64,000 nt of DNA from Acanthaster planci (GCF_001949145.1 NW_019091451.1:833646-897645); one strand, 5' to 3'. Counted from the first letter of the stretch, positions 35,345 through 49,086 are shown. Notes: generated by a model from the sequence alone, not told the origin. Made by a program: numbers and translations.

Positions 35345-35730
35345 TTGTGATTTTTAAGACGCGGATTTTTCCGTCTGATTAATTGTTCAAACGTTCTACA
35401 GAATCAATCATTTTCTACCTGTTTCTTCGATGTGATGATACACCTCGTTTCATACACTCCCTAAAATGCAAGAAATATCCTAGCCGTGGTTTAAGAACTT
35501 GACGCAAAATTGATCTCCAATCGTGTCGAAAAATAGAAATGGGGAAGAACAGAAAACAAAATGGAACGAAAAACTTTATCTCCTGCCATCATACAAGGAA
35601 ATTTATCGTGATGCATTAAACCAAAAAGGAAAAATGTGACGGGTTGCGCCAGTAGTTCTTACACGGGATTCGATCCCACCATGTACGGTTACACAGCTTT
35701 TTTCATCGAAGTAACCACTTGGCTGAGCCG
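35345..35730 (-). mobile_element. tRNA-derived SINE (family B), copy 2
   Basis: Read on the minus strand from 35730, CGGCTCAGCCAAGTGGTTAC (A box) is followed by GGGATCGAATCCC (B box) and AAGAACTACTGGCGCAACCC. The body then matches copy 1 at 33.6-34.03 kb, including the CTGTAGAACG/TTCTGTAG end block. Same orientation as copy 1, so two insertions of the family sit within 2 kb. Confidence 0.65.
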
Positions 35731-38339
35731 TCCGCGAAAACAAATGTTGCGATTTCCATTTATAACTTATTACATGTACATGTACATGTATATCGAAAGT
35801 TACGTGCGCAAATAGGATTACTTATATAGGCCCAGTCACCCACTTTTCTTAAGGATAAGCATGACATGCAAGCATGTGGAAAAATATTTCAAACTGGGCG
35901 GTCCCAATAGTTAAAAATTCTTACAATTTCATTTAATTTTCGTTTTAATGTTTTCAATATTAAAATTCTGTCGGATCACGCACTAGGCTGCCGGTGCCAT
36001 GCTGCCAAAGCAGCCCTAGTCTGGTTCCCCGCCTAAATATTCCCTCTTGAGTCTGGTCTCCAGACTGCAGACATGTGGGGCGGGCCGGACGCGTCGACGG
36101 GGCCCGGGGCCGGAGGGGCAAGTTGGAAAATTGGATGGAGCAGGCTGACGTTGGCGGCGTCCTTCTTGTCGTTTAGGTCAACAAAATTAGTGAAAAGACG
36201 AGTTCTGACGGAAGTTCTCTTTGATTCTGTGGAGGGAAAATCATTTCTTCTGAGCGACATTTGGTTTATGTGTAAGTAATGTGTTCTTCACTGTTTGTCC
36301 ACATCTACGAAAGTGTTATTACTTTGACCTTTGGGAGTGGTTTTGCGGAGAGTGTGTTGTTGTCAAGGATTCCCTCTGCATTTTCTGCGATCATGGCAAT
36401 GCCATTTTGATTGTGTTGACATGGATGAGCGCGAACGTTAGGCGAAAGGTTAGCCACGTGAATTTCTTTTTATTCACCTTTCCCCAAAGATACCTCAAAA
36501 ATAGTAGTAAAACTATGCGCTCAGCTCTGAGTATAGCTGCCCGCCTCTATCCAAAATAGGCCTGCAATTTTGGGCTTTTTGTGAAAGAAATAGGCCTAGG
36601 CCTACCCCGAAGTGGAAACTAGGGCCTAGGCTCTACCACCTACCCATTTCCAAATTCGGGATTTATAGAAATATTTCTATAATCCCTCCTGATTACGGCA
36701 TGTCTTATTGTGAAAACCCCTTGGGATCACAAAATATCAATGAGCTCACGCATAGAAATCCAATGATTTGGTGGAATGCACCCATTAACGATCGGGAGTT
36801 AATCGCTGTAGTAAGCAAATGACTGGTGTGAAGACGACCAAATTAAACTACATGGACAAAATTGCCCATATTAATACAGCAATGGTCAGTTGGGATGAAC
36901 AAGCCATACGCGTGAAATGGGATTCATAGAAGGCATTTTTGCGGAGTCTCCACTTTCAAGACTTTTTGTAGTGGACTGAATTGTGTGGCCAAGGAGGTAG
37001 TCCAGTAGATTGGCCCCCAGTCTGGAGCCAACCCTGGCTGTGCCGTGTCGGTTTGATTGTCCAACCTAGACATACCGTAATGGGTCTCTGAAAAGTTGGT
37101 TTTGCACGATGGAAGAAAGGCATTCAATGTTTGCTCCTTGTTCCTTCCCACAATGCCTTTCTGCTATTTTGCAAAATCACCCATGCAGTACTTGCAGTAA
37201 GGCTTATGGGGAATATATATTTTGGGACCCCAATGTTTTTTCATTTTAATCTTGCAGAGCTGGTCAGTTCCCTCCCAAATCAAAGGTAATCCTCTCTTTA
37301 TTTCGCTGCCCCTATTTTTTGGAAATTTTGACTTATAAATTGTGACCAGAAAATGTAACGTTACATTAAACCAGCCATGCAGAGTTGAATCCACCGTGTG
37401 TCAAAACACTCACACTTCCCCTCATAATTTCCCTCAAAACCCTTCCCTTTTTTCACAACATAAATCCTACAGTTACTGTGCATGAGGTCATAGTCATCTA
37501 CCAAGGTGAAATTAAAAGTTAAAATGTAGGTCTCCCTTCTATTATAGGCATATGGTCCCCAACTATACAATCCCCCCATCATGCTGCAGTGAAAGGCTAT
37601 GAAATCTGTTGACCACACGAAGGCCTATGATGGAAAGAGGGGAAGAATTTCTGAGCATGCATGGACATCAGTGATTTTCCCCTAGTCATCAGTCAGCCAT
37701 GATAAAACAATAACATGTTCAGTCTGGAATATTACCATATTTGGACAGCCTTTTACGTTACAGTCTTGCTCAATCTGACCAATCACAATACTTGTTCTAG
37801 CAGCTTGCAACGGATTGCTTGGGTGTTTCCATGTTACAGGGTGCATGTCTTATATGTTGCAGCATATGGAGCAAAAAGAAATTTTCAATTACAAATTGTC
37901 GATTGGTTGTGCAAAAAAACCTGACTACCAACAACAACTAGAAGTTCTAAAACATGCTTGTACTGGCATCAGTGGGATTTAAAATTCATCGTTGCCAACT
38001 TGAGATATTCAAAATTGAATGTTCAGAAAGTATAATTTAGCAGTTTAGCATGACACACCAAAGATTCTTTTTTTTGTGTTTGTTTAGGCATTGCATGCAT
38101 GTAAAATTAGGACCTAGGCCTACTTAGGTGGGGCCAAGTCCACATACAGACAGCACAAATTTTTTCCTGCAGTAACCTGTCAGCAATATGAAAGCAGTAA
38201 AATGTCCCAAACAGTCTAATTAAGCACTCTTAGTATCATTTAACCCGAGGCTGGTATAAAAACACAGATTTTTTCAGGCACGTCTCATAATAGGCTTTTT
38301 CCACAGGGTGTCAAATTGCATGCATAATTCTTTCCCTCA

Positions 38340-38890
38340 GACAACTCAACTGTTTGCTAACTCGACTCGGAACAACTCAACTGTTAACTGGTTGAAGACA
38401 ACTCGGCCAGTACATGTAGGACAACTCGATCGTATGTGCTTCAAATGAACCAATAAATTGACCATTGACAACTTGGGTATTTACATATAAGTGAGTGTGC
38501 ATGCACTTTACAGTTACTCCCAAATTGTTCAAATTAAAATGCGTTTTTTGGGGGGACAGATTTACCGTTTCCCACACAAGAAGACTGGCAACTGATTATC
38601 AGTGCAGCCAAAGCACCTGTGCACAGCAAATGATGCGCTGTGCCACCATGTATGCGGCATTGCAGCCTGGCACTGTGCTGGTTGGGTAATCGATGCACCA
38701 CCCTTTGGCGCCAGTCCTATACATGTGGCGTTTCCGGGTCCCTGTGCATGGCATACCCGGCAAGTGCAGTCGGAAAGTTGCGTGACATATTGCAAATTCA
38801 CTCAACTCAACGACACGGGATGATATGGTAAGTGATCGAGTTGTCCCACCGGTTGATTTGTCTCCACAAGTCAAGTTGTCCTGCATCTTA
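38340..38890. mobile_element. Inverted element with GACAACTCG-type repeated ends, upstream of CFAP99 exon
   Basis: Repeats of the form GACAACTCG/GGACAACTCGATC at 38340-38410 face the complementary GATCGAGTTGTCCC and CAAGTTGTCC at 38826-38883. This is the same architecture as the TU-like elements but with a different unit. The ~0.4 kb interior is relatively GC-rich and has open frames on both strands, none with recognisable similarity. Ends are approximate. Confidence 0.4.
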
Positions 38891-38958
38891 AGTACATCGG
38901 AAATATTTTGATATGTTTTTCTTATTAGGTTAACATTTCACAGATTGTCAGTATCACA

Positions 38959-41900
38959 ATGAATCATGCATCTTTGCTACACCATTGTGTGGCTATTCTG
39001 GACAGCTACGACCCCGATGCTTTTGGAGTAGAACAGCATCTCAAGACCTATCTCAGTGAGAATAAGGTAGGCATTTTTAGCAGAGAGCCTTTTAGACCTC
39101 TGTTGAAGAGGCAGACAATAAAACAGTCTTGATAGGAAGAGCTTTTTTTACGAAGAACTGCTAAAGAGAACGAATTGTGAAATCCAAACTCTCAAATCTC
39201 CCAACTTTCAAATTCCTTTTGATTTTCTACATTTTTTCCAGTCCTTTTGTAATAATTTTCTGGTTATGACAAGGGCCCAATTTTATTGGGCTGCTTACCA
39301 CCGAATTCCACACTTACAATCTCCATTCTGCGCTAACCGCTCAAGCAGAAAATTCTCTGCTAAACCTTTAAGCACAGAATCCTTTGTACGTACGCATGCG
39401 CACAAGCCAAAATTCCTTGCTAACCCATGAAATACTTTTGGTGTAAGTGCAGAATTTTCTGCTACGGTAAGTGCCAATTTTTTTGCTTGCGGTAAGCAGC
39501 ATTGTGAAATTGGGCCCAGGTAAGTTGGCTAGTCCCAGTGAATTTGTAACAGTTGAGTTGAGTGTACATGACTCTCCCAGGCTCTACATGTAGCACAATG
39601 GTTTTATTCTCAAACATTCGAGGGGTCCAGCGTAGGAAGCAGGAGTGACTAATTTGATTAGTTTTTCTGGCTCACACCTCCAAAATCTCCAGATGGATCT
39701 TGGAGGATCTTGGAAGGGCATGGCATCATCACTGTGTATAAAGAAATTACATGTTCAGTAAGGCAGTAGATTCAATTTTGTCAATTTTTTCACAGGCTAA
39801 GTATGAATAACCAAGATTTGAAAAATAAAGTACCATTGTATTCAAAAGATAAGGAAAATTGCAATTGAAATAAAAATTGTGTCCATCCACAGAGCGTTAA
39901 TGATGAGGAACAAGTGTTTCTCACTGAGGTCTTCTCAGGGTGTGTCCGCCACACCCACATCATGGGTGTGGTCATCGATGGCTTTTACATCAAGGCAGGC
40001 AAGAGTTGCCTCCGAACCGACATCAATCTCTACACAGGTGCAAATAATTTGATATTGCAAATGTGTCTCAGATTCCTCAGTAGTCTTTCTCAACAGTAAA
40101 ACTTTCTGTGAACGACCTGAACGTACATGTACGAACATGGGAAATTCCAGAAATTAGGGGTCAATTTTTTTTTTTTGTGTCCCTGTCACATCTGACATAT
40201 GATGTTGTAAGTTCAAAACACATTTCCTAATTTCCAAAAGTGATGAATTAATGCAAATTACCTGCCAAACAAATAGTAATAGTTTGAAATCAATTCTGGT
40301 GATATTTCTGTGTCAAATAACAAAGGTTAGATGTAACACGGACACAAAAATATCACGCTTTTGTACCCTTCTTTCTGGAATTACCCATATATCTTGTTTG
40401 AGATACATTTTAATAGTAGCCCACCAACACGCTGTTGCTGCGTCAAATGCCTGTGAACTAAATGGGTAGCTCATGCCGACTGAGTTTTGTTTGAACACAT
40501 CGGTCCATTCTTGAATTGATGCTAATCAACCTGAACATGGTTTCTTGATTTGCTGGATCAGAATAATTTGGATCTTAATACTTTATTCATCTTTCTATCC
40601 CCCTTTTATTTGATAGTGTTGTGCTATTTGGCGCTGTTCAGGCTGGACGAGCTGGAAATGGTCAACTTCAGGAAGTTTGTCCGATCGCAAGACGTCAACA
40701 AGATGCACAGGGTATGATTGACTTAGCTACAGAGAGATGCTTGCTGCTGCCGCTGTTGTGGCTGTCAGTGCTGTCAAACGTGCCCCTGCTGTTACTGATG
40801 CCGCTGTGACTGCAGTAACTGTTTTTGCTGCAAATCTTTTTTTCTTTTATTGGATGATTTGTCGTGATGCTAGAATCACTCAAGGCAAAGGACTTTTTTG
40901 GATAAAAGTTGAGAGGTTTGTGGATCCTGTAGGAAAGATTGGCGGTTTCTCGTTTCATTGGGCAATGGGTTTCACAGATAGTAGGAGTCATTTTGGCGCA
41001 GCGGTTCTTTCCTCACCTGACATGTACATGTCTGCAATGCAAAACCAAATATTTCTTCACTGTCTTCTTCATTGCCACTGAAAATCATCCTTTAATTGTC
41101 ACTTAGGCAGCAATTATTGAAAATAAGAAGATGTCACTGTAACGTCTTTCTCCATCTTGCTCTTCCTCAGTTTCTGGCCTTCTTTCTGGACGAGTCTAAC
41201 CTGAAGACTTGGATCAAGGATGAGTGGTGTAAGATCTATGAACACAGCTACGTCCAGGTGCAACTCGTGTCCCCCATCCTCAGGTTGGTGTAGAATCTTA
41301 AGAAAGAGATGCATGGGAAAAGACAGGTCGTGCCATGTTTTTTTACTTAAGTCAAAATGTACTTGGTTTGCTAAAATACAACGTTGTGGCTGTGTGCGTA
41401 ATGTCTCTCATAGCTGCATAAGAGGGCTAGAAAGCATTATTTTGCAAATCTCAAATCCTCCAAACTTTGATAACTCTCTTTTGTTGACCCTAGTAGTGTC
41501 CAGGTCAGTCAATTTACCCAGTGCAAGTCCCCTATTTGTAGAGTACAAGGGCCAGTTTATTTGGTCTCTTTGATGTCCTTTATTAGCCACCAGTAATAAG
41601 AGCTTATGTTCTCATGGCTGTTCTATTTATTCCCTGAGAACGTACCACTGTACTAGTCACAATAGATGCTACTCCTTCCAAATGATGTCATGTCCTTCAA
41701 ATGTATGCTTTGACCCACCTACTTTGTTCTAACAGTAACATTTTAACTTAAAAGTCCAGACTCAATGAAACTTCGGTATATTCACCAGAGGCCACTTGTG
41801 GGATTAAATGTGTGTTACAACATTCAAAAATTGGTTTAATTGTAAAGAAAGCCGTTCATATGATGTCTTATATTCTGTCTTATATTCTGTCTTATATTCT

Positions 41901-44900
41901 GTCTTATATTCTGTCTTATATTCTGTTTTATGTTCTGTCTTATATTCTGTCTCAAAATGTTCGAAGTTGATCTAATTCTGCCTCTCATTATTTTGATGCT
42001 CCTCTTCAATCTCAGATGGCTGCCTGAGTTGACGGAACTGGTCAACCAGCTAGCTGATAAAATTGCCAATAAAGTGAAGACGCAGAGGAAAGTGAAGACC
42101 CCCACAGGTAAGCTGCTGGTTATGCGCGCAGGTGCTCATCTCAGTGTCTCAGTGCGAGTTTGAGTGACGACTACAGTGGACCATAGTTTGACTGACGCCA
42201 CCCAAGCAGTGGATGCTTGGATTACTCCGATGGACCATTTAAAGAGCCAGACCCCGGGGCGTGGGTGCATCGCTTGGTTATTAATAGCTTTTTGCCTGAT
42301 TCATCATTGAGGGAACAATTGACATTGTGCGGCCAGTAGCACAATGCAAGTGATGGTAGGATTTCACAGAAAAGATTGGACAAGGGTCATTCACGCAGAA
42401 CCGAGTTACACTTTGGTAAAATGTAGAAGTTAATCAGAGAATGATGTATGGTTTTACCATTTGAAAATGACACCACAAACTGAAAGCCTGTATTGAATAT
42501 TATCGTACATGTACAAGGTGTTTTCCCGATGCTTTCAGTGGATTTGGGGGCCACTTATCAATTTCACATTCCTTGGCAGACGTGAAGCCCTTCAACATCA
42601 CGCAGCCTCGGCCCAGGAGTGTCCCTATGCCGGAGAAGATCCCACTGGTGCACAAGCACAAGCCAGTCCCCAAGACCACCTACTCCGGCCCCAGGGAAGA
42701 GAAACTCATCCTAGAGGCCAAGGAGAGAAACCGGAGGCGGGCAGAGGTACGTGTAGGCTTGGATGTTTCTTTTCTTCAAGTTTTTGTTTCATAACTTGAT
42801 ATCTGATTTTTTTTTTTGTTGGTTGACAAGAATTTGTATGAACACAGGTTTACTTGTCATCGAGATACAATACTATCTGTGGTTCACATGTTCAGCATGC
42901 TCAGAAAAAAAAAATAGTAATAATGGAACTTAATAGTAATTATGGAACTTAATAGTAATAATGGAACTTAATAGTAATAATGGAACTTAATAGTAATAAT
43001 GGAACTTAATAGTAATAATGGAACTTAATAGTAATAATAGTGGAACTTAAAGCAGAAGCTTCATGGTTGCTAGTGCATTCAGCCAGCAAACCTGTGTTTC
43101 ACTCGGTGCTGTGTAGTTTGCAGATTTTCCTAACATCATCCGATTCCTTGAGTTTCACTTCCAGTTACAACATTACAAATTTTATGAAGTATAGAGTTTT
43201 GCACAGCTTGGAATTTCTTGGTCTTGTTTTTACTTTGATAGAATTTTCTACTGTGCCCAGTGCCAGAATCTTTGTTGTTATAACTATAATGTATCAGGGC
43301 TAAAGAAATTTGGCATAGATCTCTTGACCTTGAAGATTGTGTTTTTGTGATCTCGGCTGCTTTAGTGAGAGTGAACCAGAAATGAACCCCCTGTAAAGAC
43401 AGTGAAAATATAAAGAACAAATACACAGTCAACATTACTTTCAGTTTTGATGGTAGGATCTACTACCATATCTAGACGGGTTAAAAATTCTTTCTCGAAG
43501 ACTGACACTTGACTGCAGATCATACTGCATGAAACCTAACACCCAAGGCTCTACTCGTTTATACAATTTGCCTGATTTATCCATCTCCCTGATCAACGAT
43601 GTCTGGTCATCTGTCGGCTCTTGCAGGAGCAACTTTACAGCGCCGCCAAGAACCAGTTTGCCTGCGCCAATGCGGAGAAGTCGGAGAAGACCCAGCGGCG
43701 GCTGAACAAGATCCTGGCTCAGGAGGAGAGCAAGTTGCAGTTCGACAAGCAGAAGACCAAGGAGATGCCAGCCGCCATCACCGACAACATCCCCATCAAG
43801 CTCAATGCCGCTACCATACTGAGGGAGGGAGCCCTCTACCAGAAGCGGGAAGAGGAAGAGATGAAGAAGTGAGGCTGTGAATGAATCTATCAACGGCTGG
43901 GTCTAAGTCTTTACCAGTCTTGGAATACAAATTTGGAGATATTTGGATTACGTGCCAGAAATCTTCTTTAATCATTGCATCACGGAAAATCAACATAACT
44001 GACTAAATCTTGCAATTTCTACTGATTAAATATATATTTGTGATATTTGTGACATTGATCGTATTTTAAACCAACCTTTACAGTTTTGAACACATTTGAT
44101 TGAAAGTCACTGCTAATAAAAAACCACAGTAGTTCGAATTGCTTTGTAAGCACATGGTGGAAATAGACATAGCCACTGTTCAGGAAGCCTATTGGAACCC
44201 AAGTCTGATCTTGTTTCTTATCACACCAGTTAACATGCAGCAAAATCCATCCTTTGTTCCCTTCAAAAAGTTACTAATATTAACTAGTCCCCAGTGTCTG
44301 AACAGCCCTGAACTTCTCAACAGACAATAAACCTGTATGCAATACTGAGGTCAGGTTTTGGAAGAAGAAGAAGAAAAAAAAACTAGTTGCTAATTGGTGA
44401 CTGTTCCTTCCTTCTGTGCCGTCCTCAGGCTAGAGCTTCTGGAGGCAGGCGCCAAGGATGCCTCCCAGTTCCTGGAGTGGCAGCAGGAGATGCGGCAGAG
44501 GGACATGGAGGAGCAGCTGGCCGACATTGAGCGGCGGAGGCTGGAGGGGAAACTCAGCCATGAGGAGGCCATACTGGCCAGGCAGTCGCTCATCAAGGAC
44601 AACAGGGAGAAGGTGCTGGAGATGAAGAAAGAGGTAGGCTTGTCAGATAGATTTTGGACAGAAAAGAATCTGCTAATTTATTGCCTTTGTTGTATCTCAA
44701 ACAGTGAATTTCATTGTTCTAGTTATCTAGTGCATGCGAGAGCAAGAGATGGCGCAGTTTTAAGTAACGGCGACATCTGGTTGATGGAGACACACGAGGC
44801 TTGTACTTAGGTTTGTGCATGTTTTGCACAGACTATGCTGAGCATAGTCAATCAATCAATATCTGTGGGTTGTACAGTTTTCGCATGTGGGCCAGCAGGT

Positions 44901-47900
44901 AAGCAGTTGAACCAATCCCCAGCAACCTACCGTTTCTTTGCGAGTGAGGAAGTTACTGCTTCATTATAGAGCAGATATTTGCTTTTGAAAAGTTTGGTTT
45001 AAAAGGGGCTTCATTTTTCCCATGAAAGTCTTTAATTGCCATAAGCCACTCATCATGCCTACCATTCAGTCAGCTGTTGGTGTGGTCTGCAGAGGGGCTG
45101 CGTCCAAATCACTTGGCTGTGGCTGAAAGTTAGGCAGGACTCTATGGGAACTGGCTGCAGCCACTTCTCATAGAGGGGTGTGTGATTTCAGGCTACAACC
45201 CAGTAATTTGGTCTTAGCCATAGACAAAATGGTGGGAGAGCTAGCTATGAAGTTATAAAAGGTTTGCTTTTAATTATCTGTTGTTGTTTTTTCTGCTGTG
45301 ATTTTTCGGCACCTACCCACAGGCCGAGCAGATGATGCAGGAGTACGTCGCCAGACAACTGGAGGAAGAGAAGGTGCTGAAACAGATGGTGGAAGACGTC
45401 ATCTCGGGACACAAGAATGCCAAGGAGGCCAAGAGCAGGATACAGGAATCCAAACGCAAGATAGGTGAGACCTGATTCTAACCCTTTACATCAGACTCCA
45501 GCGTGAGGGTATTGTAGCTTCTGACTTGAAAGACTCAGGCCGTGCTTAAAGTGTTTGGCTGTAGCTGTAAAAAATAGAAACACCTGCGACGGTGGCACAA
45601 GCATGGAGCCACAAACTAGCATAGGACAAAGCTCACATTTTAGAAATGGTCCAAGGATATGCTTCAAGTACAGATTGTGAAACAAAACTGCTGTATTAGA
45701 TTCATATCAATCCAAGAAATACAACAGGAGATTATTTTTAAACAAATCCCTGACTTTGAAATTAGTGGATTTGTCTCAATCTTGCAGTGGAAGAAGTCAG
45801 TGAGGAGAGCAGAGATCTTCTCCAGCAAGCCTTTGAGCAGGTAAGTTGATTAGTTGTGGTTCATCGTACAATTTTTGCGGCCTGAATTGAGGGTTACTTC
45901 AAATTGTAGCAGAATTCAATGGAAGGGGGGGCAGTTATGAGACCATGGGAGTGAAGGTCGCTGTGACCACGTCGCCCATTTCCCTTGTCCAGAGGACACT
46001 GCTTTGGAACCTGGCAAGAGTGGGGCCATGCCAACCCAAGCAGTGACACAAAAGTGGAAGCCAGTGACTCTCTTCACCTCGTTAATTGGCTGCTGTTGGC
46101 TCACGGTTAAGTACTGGGTATTTGGAAAGGTTAGGTCTTGTCCTCTGTTTCGCCGATTTTTTTAGTCTGTTCCAATTTGTATTGTGTTCGCAGGCTGAAG
46201 CAGAGATGAAGCGTAAGATGGAGTTGATCCAACAGATCCGGGCCATGGAGGCCACGCCTAAGAACCGCACCAAACTGATTGATTGGACGGCCACGGCAGG
46301 CCACTCCCTGCTGTCCGAGATGTCCATCGCCGAGGTATGAGGAACTTTATGATCAACCTTATCTGTGGGGCTGTGAAAAGTTCACACACTCTGGCACTTT
46401 GGTTGTGGGGACTATACTGAAACATGGACATGATTTAGACCGAACAGGTTCTGGGGACAACGTTTTGTCTCCAAAACTCAGTCTCAAATTTCCTGACCGA
46501 AGAAATTGTCCCCTCGCCGCGATAACAGCCTGGGCACACATTCTGGCCCTGTAGCTGTGGGGACTACATACATATTGGAATGATATAGCAAGGGAGACAA
46601 ATATTATTGTGGGATTTTTTGTTTGTCCTCACAACGCAGTCCCAGACCTCCTAACAAAAGAAATCTTGTTTTGCACGGCGAGAGGGCAAGGTCAGGCCAG
46701 AATGCATTTCTCTTCATATGTACATGCACCAGGGTCTGTTTAATTCGGCATGGCCCAAGTAGGAACCTGTTGCTGTGACAGAATTGTCCCCCAGAATAAC
46801 ATAACAAAGAAACGTATCTTTACATTTGTTAAGCACCATTAGGAGTGTGCATTTATGAGTATTTTTAGAACTGGGTACCTGTTTTATGTCAATACCGGAT
46901 ATCTGGGTACCCTTAAAATATAAATAACATTTAAATGGTATTGTGCACAATCCTGAAACCTTAAAAACGGGGCTCTTTTTTTGTACGTAGAAGCAGCACA
47001 TTGTTCTAAATGTTAGACAGGAATCTGCCCCTTCCTGTTATTAACAGAAGTGTTACCTTTAATTTGCAACAAAAGTCGCGCCATCGATCTACAGCGGGTT
47101 TATCAGCGGCACGATGATTTTCAGCAATTCTGCCCTTCATTATTAAAGTTCATGTTTTATACGTGGAATTTTTACAGTTACCCAGCCTGAAACTACCAGG
47201 TTTTGATATCAACGGGCAGGTACCAGGGTTCCCTGCACCGGCCTAGTCACCCTTGTTGTGATTTGCCAAAATGCATATGTTCCTCAGGTTCAGAATGTTC
47301 CACTGCCGTAAGCATCTCATAAGGTTAGTCTGTACATCCATGTACTCTGAACACGTTTTAGTTGAAGGAGCGGTTGGCACTCCTGGCCACGGAGCAGCAA
47401 GAGAAACTGGAGAGCAAACGGGATGAGATTTTGGAGAGCAAGGAGGCCAAGGACAGGCTGCTGATGGAGAAACTACAGCAGATATCCAAACACAGAGCAG
47501 CTGAGGGACAGCTCTCTGCCGTCAGGTGACATCATTGACCCCTCACCTCTCGTTTCTGAACTCTGACCCTTGACATTATCACGATCTGAATGAAAAGCAC
47601 CTTCATGCATCATGATTCTGAAAGTTTCACTATATTACAGTTGTTACACAAGATCACTGCCTATAATGATTTCTGTGACTTGTTAATCTCAGAAATCTTG
47701 TTTCAGGGGAAATTTTCTTTTTGCCACATAATAATGCAGACAACCGCAATCGTTTTTGAAATACAACTTCCTTCTTTCACCTTTCTTCCTTAGACAAGAG
47801 AAGAAGAAGGCGACCAAGAACCAGCGTCCAGAGATCAAGGACCCCAAGATCAGCGACCTGCAGGAGAAGCTGGAAAGACGCAAAGAGGAGAGACTGCGAG

Positions 47901-49086
47901 CCAACAAAGAGATGAAGATCTCGCCCAGCAAGCAGTCCACGGCCAGGATTCAGAGTCTGAATAAGCAGAAGGTAGGGTCAGAGGAAATTCTCTGTAAAAT
48001 GCCGACTTGTTAGGCTACTGTGGAGAAGCAACTGTCCAGAGAAAGGAGTCAGGCAAAGATATTTAAGCCTGATTTTCTCCCCTAGATATTAAGGGGGGTT
48101 ATTGAAGGTCAGAATAGGCTGATTGAGTAAACCCCACTCACTGCAAACCAGGGGTGTGTACTGATGGGTAGTAAGGCAATTACACGTATGTACCCATTGA
48201 AGTGAAATATAGGTACTTGAGTGCCCATTAGAAAGAGCCCATCCCTCAGATTCCAAGAAAAACAGGAAAAAAATTAAATGAAAATGCATTCAAATCGGCA
48301 AACACGGGCATCACTAGAGGGGGGGTGTCACACTCCCAGTTGGTTAGTTTTGTCGGCAAAATCATGGTCTGTCGGCAAAATAAGAAAACGTCAGGTAGGT
48401 GACGGTCTAGGGAATCAGATTACAGTAAGGTCGTTTTGTGTGATGACTGTTGGCAAATTTCATGTGGTACCTCCCCATTCAAAATGGTCCAGCGACGCCC
48501 GTGTTGCCACTTTTTCCTCAAATCTCTGAAATGCTCATGACCAATCTTTGCGCAGTAAAAGTGAAATCTGTTGTAGCATTCTGTGTAGCCTGTTTTATTT
48601 CAAAATCTCCCGTAAAGAAAACTTTAAAAACTTTCTTTTTGTTGTCCCAAAGTTTTGTCGTATTCGACGGTGTCACACTGAGTGTATCAGCCAAGCACAT
48701 CGTACGGCGTGTCAGAATTCTTGCATGCTTGTCAGGCACATGCCACAGCTGTGATTGGTATTTAGGGTTGTCAGGGAGGCCTTAATGGATTAGTGTGTCG
48801 ATAACAAGTCATTGTTTTTAGAATCTGCATTATTGTACCCTACAAAAGAACATTCATTTGGATTTCCACACACCTCACTTACTGGGTTAAAATTAGAATG
48901 TGAATCAAAGTTCCATTCATCCCCCTGCAGATGATGACAGAGGAGAAACGATGGAAGGAGCTCGAGCAACGGAAAGAGCGACAAGCCGCTCTGCAGTCCA
49001 AGGGGATTATGACTGACGTGGCCGGCCAGAAACTGAACTCATTCAGCCGGAGCAGACAGCTTGCTGCTACCGCTGCTCTGTCATAA
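38959..49086 (+). CDS. CFAP99: CFAP99, cilia- and flagella-associated protein (complete model)
   Basis: Fourteen coding exons: 38959-39066, 39893-40037, 40617-40711, 41171-41283, 42016-42107, 42580-42746, 43627-43868, 44429-44633, 45323-45464, 45788-45840, 46194-46334, 47362-47525, 47794-47971, 48931-49086. Phases close to 666 aa. The N-terminal third is globular (YDPDAFGVEQHLKTYL, FLDESNLKTWIKDEW). It is followed by a proline-rich linker (LVHKHKPVPKTTYSGP) and a long lysine/glutamate-rich coiled coil (LRLELLEAG..., EEQLADIERRRLEGKLSHEE) to the C-terminus. The pattern matches CFAP99/FAP99, an axonemal protein. The first exon begins with 15 non-coding bases after an acceptor at 38942-38943, so at least one upstream 5' UTR exon is expected; an N-terminal extension is possible. 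An AATAAA at 49203-49208 fits polyadenylation. Confidence 0.88.
41874..41952 (+). repeat. 12 bp minisatellite in CFAP99 intron
   Basis: About six to seven copies of TCTTATATTCTG, with one TTTTATGTTCTG variant, lie some 65 bases before the exon at 42016. The array is pyrimidine-rich and close enough to the acceptor to influence branch point choice. Confidence 0.9.
42909..43047 (+). repeat. 19 bp minisatellite in CFAP99 intron
   Basis: Seven tandem copies of TAGTAATAATGGAACTTAA with very few changes (one TAATTATGG, one ATAATAGTGG). High identity indicates recent expansion. Non-coding. Confidence 0.92.
45113..45235. repeat. Degenerate relative of the 23.86 kb MITE
   Basis: GGGGCTGCGTCCAAATCACTT and a weakly complementary right part (GTGTGTGATTTCAGGCTAC) flank a ~120 bp sequence in a CFAP99 intron. 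Only the left end is a convincing match to the element beside the SERAC1 donor. Confidence 0.35.

Larger units (their letters stand above)
32099..38958. other. Repeat-rich stretch between SERAC1 and CFAP99
   Basis: No coding exon that I can support. The two genes diverge here, so their promoters and 5' non-coding exons should lie within it. Candidate start regions are near 33.44 kb (minus) and 34.42 kb (plus). Contents include a ~109 bp tandem duplication (32.36-32.56 kb), a SINE interrupted by a MITE (32.75-33.25 kb), two copies of a second SINE family (33.6-34.03 and 35.35-35.73 kb), a TTA microsatellite (35.03-35.06 kb) and an inverted pair of GACAACTCG-type repeats (38.34/38.88 kb). A GC-rich segment near 36.07-36.16 kb is unexplained. 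Confidence 0.6.

Noticed and set aside
36033-36279. Overlapping open frames on both strands in a GC-rich patch
   Set aside because: The 75 aa minus frame looks non-random, but there is no recognised similarity and no clear partner exon. It may be a 5' UTR exon or promoter of a neighbour; not called as coding.
40981-41010. GGCGCAGCGGTTCTTTCCTCACC resembling the family A SINE head
   Set aside because: Only about 20 bases match and neither the B box nor the body follows; left unannotated.
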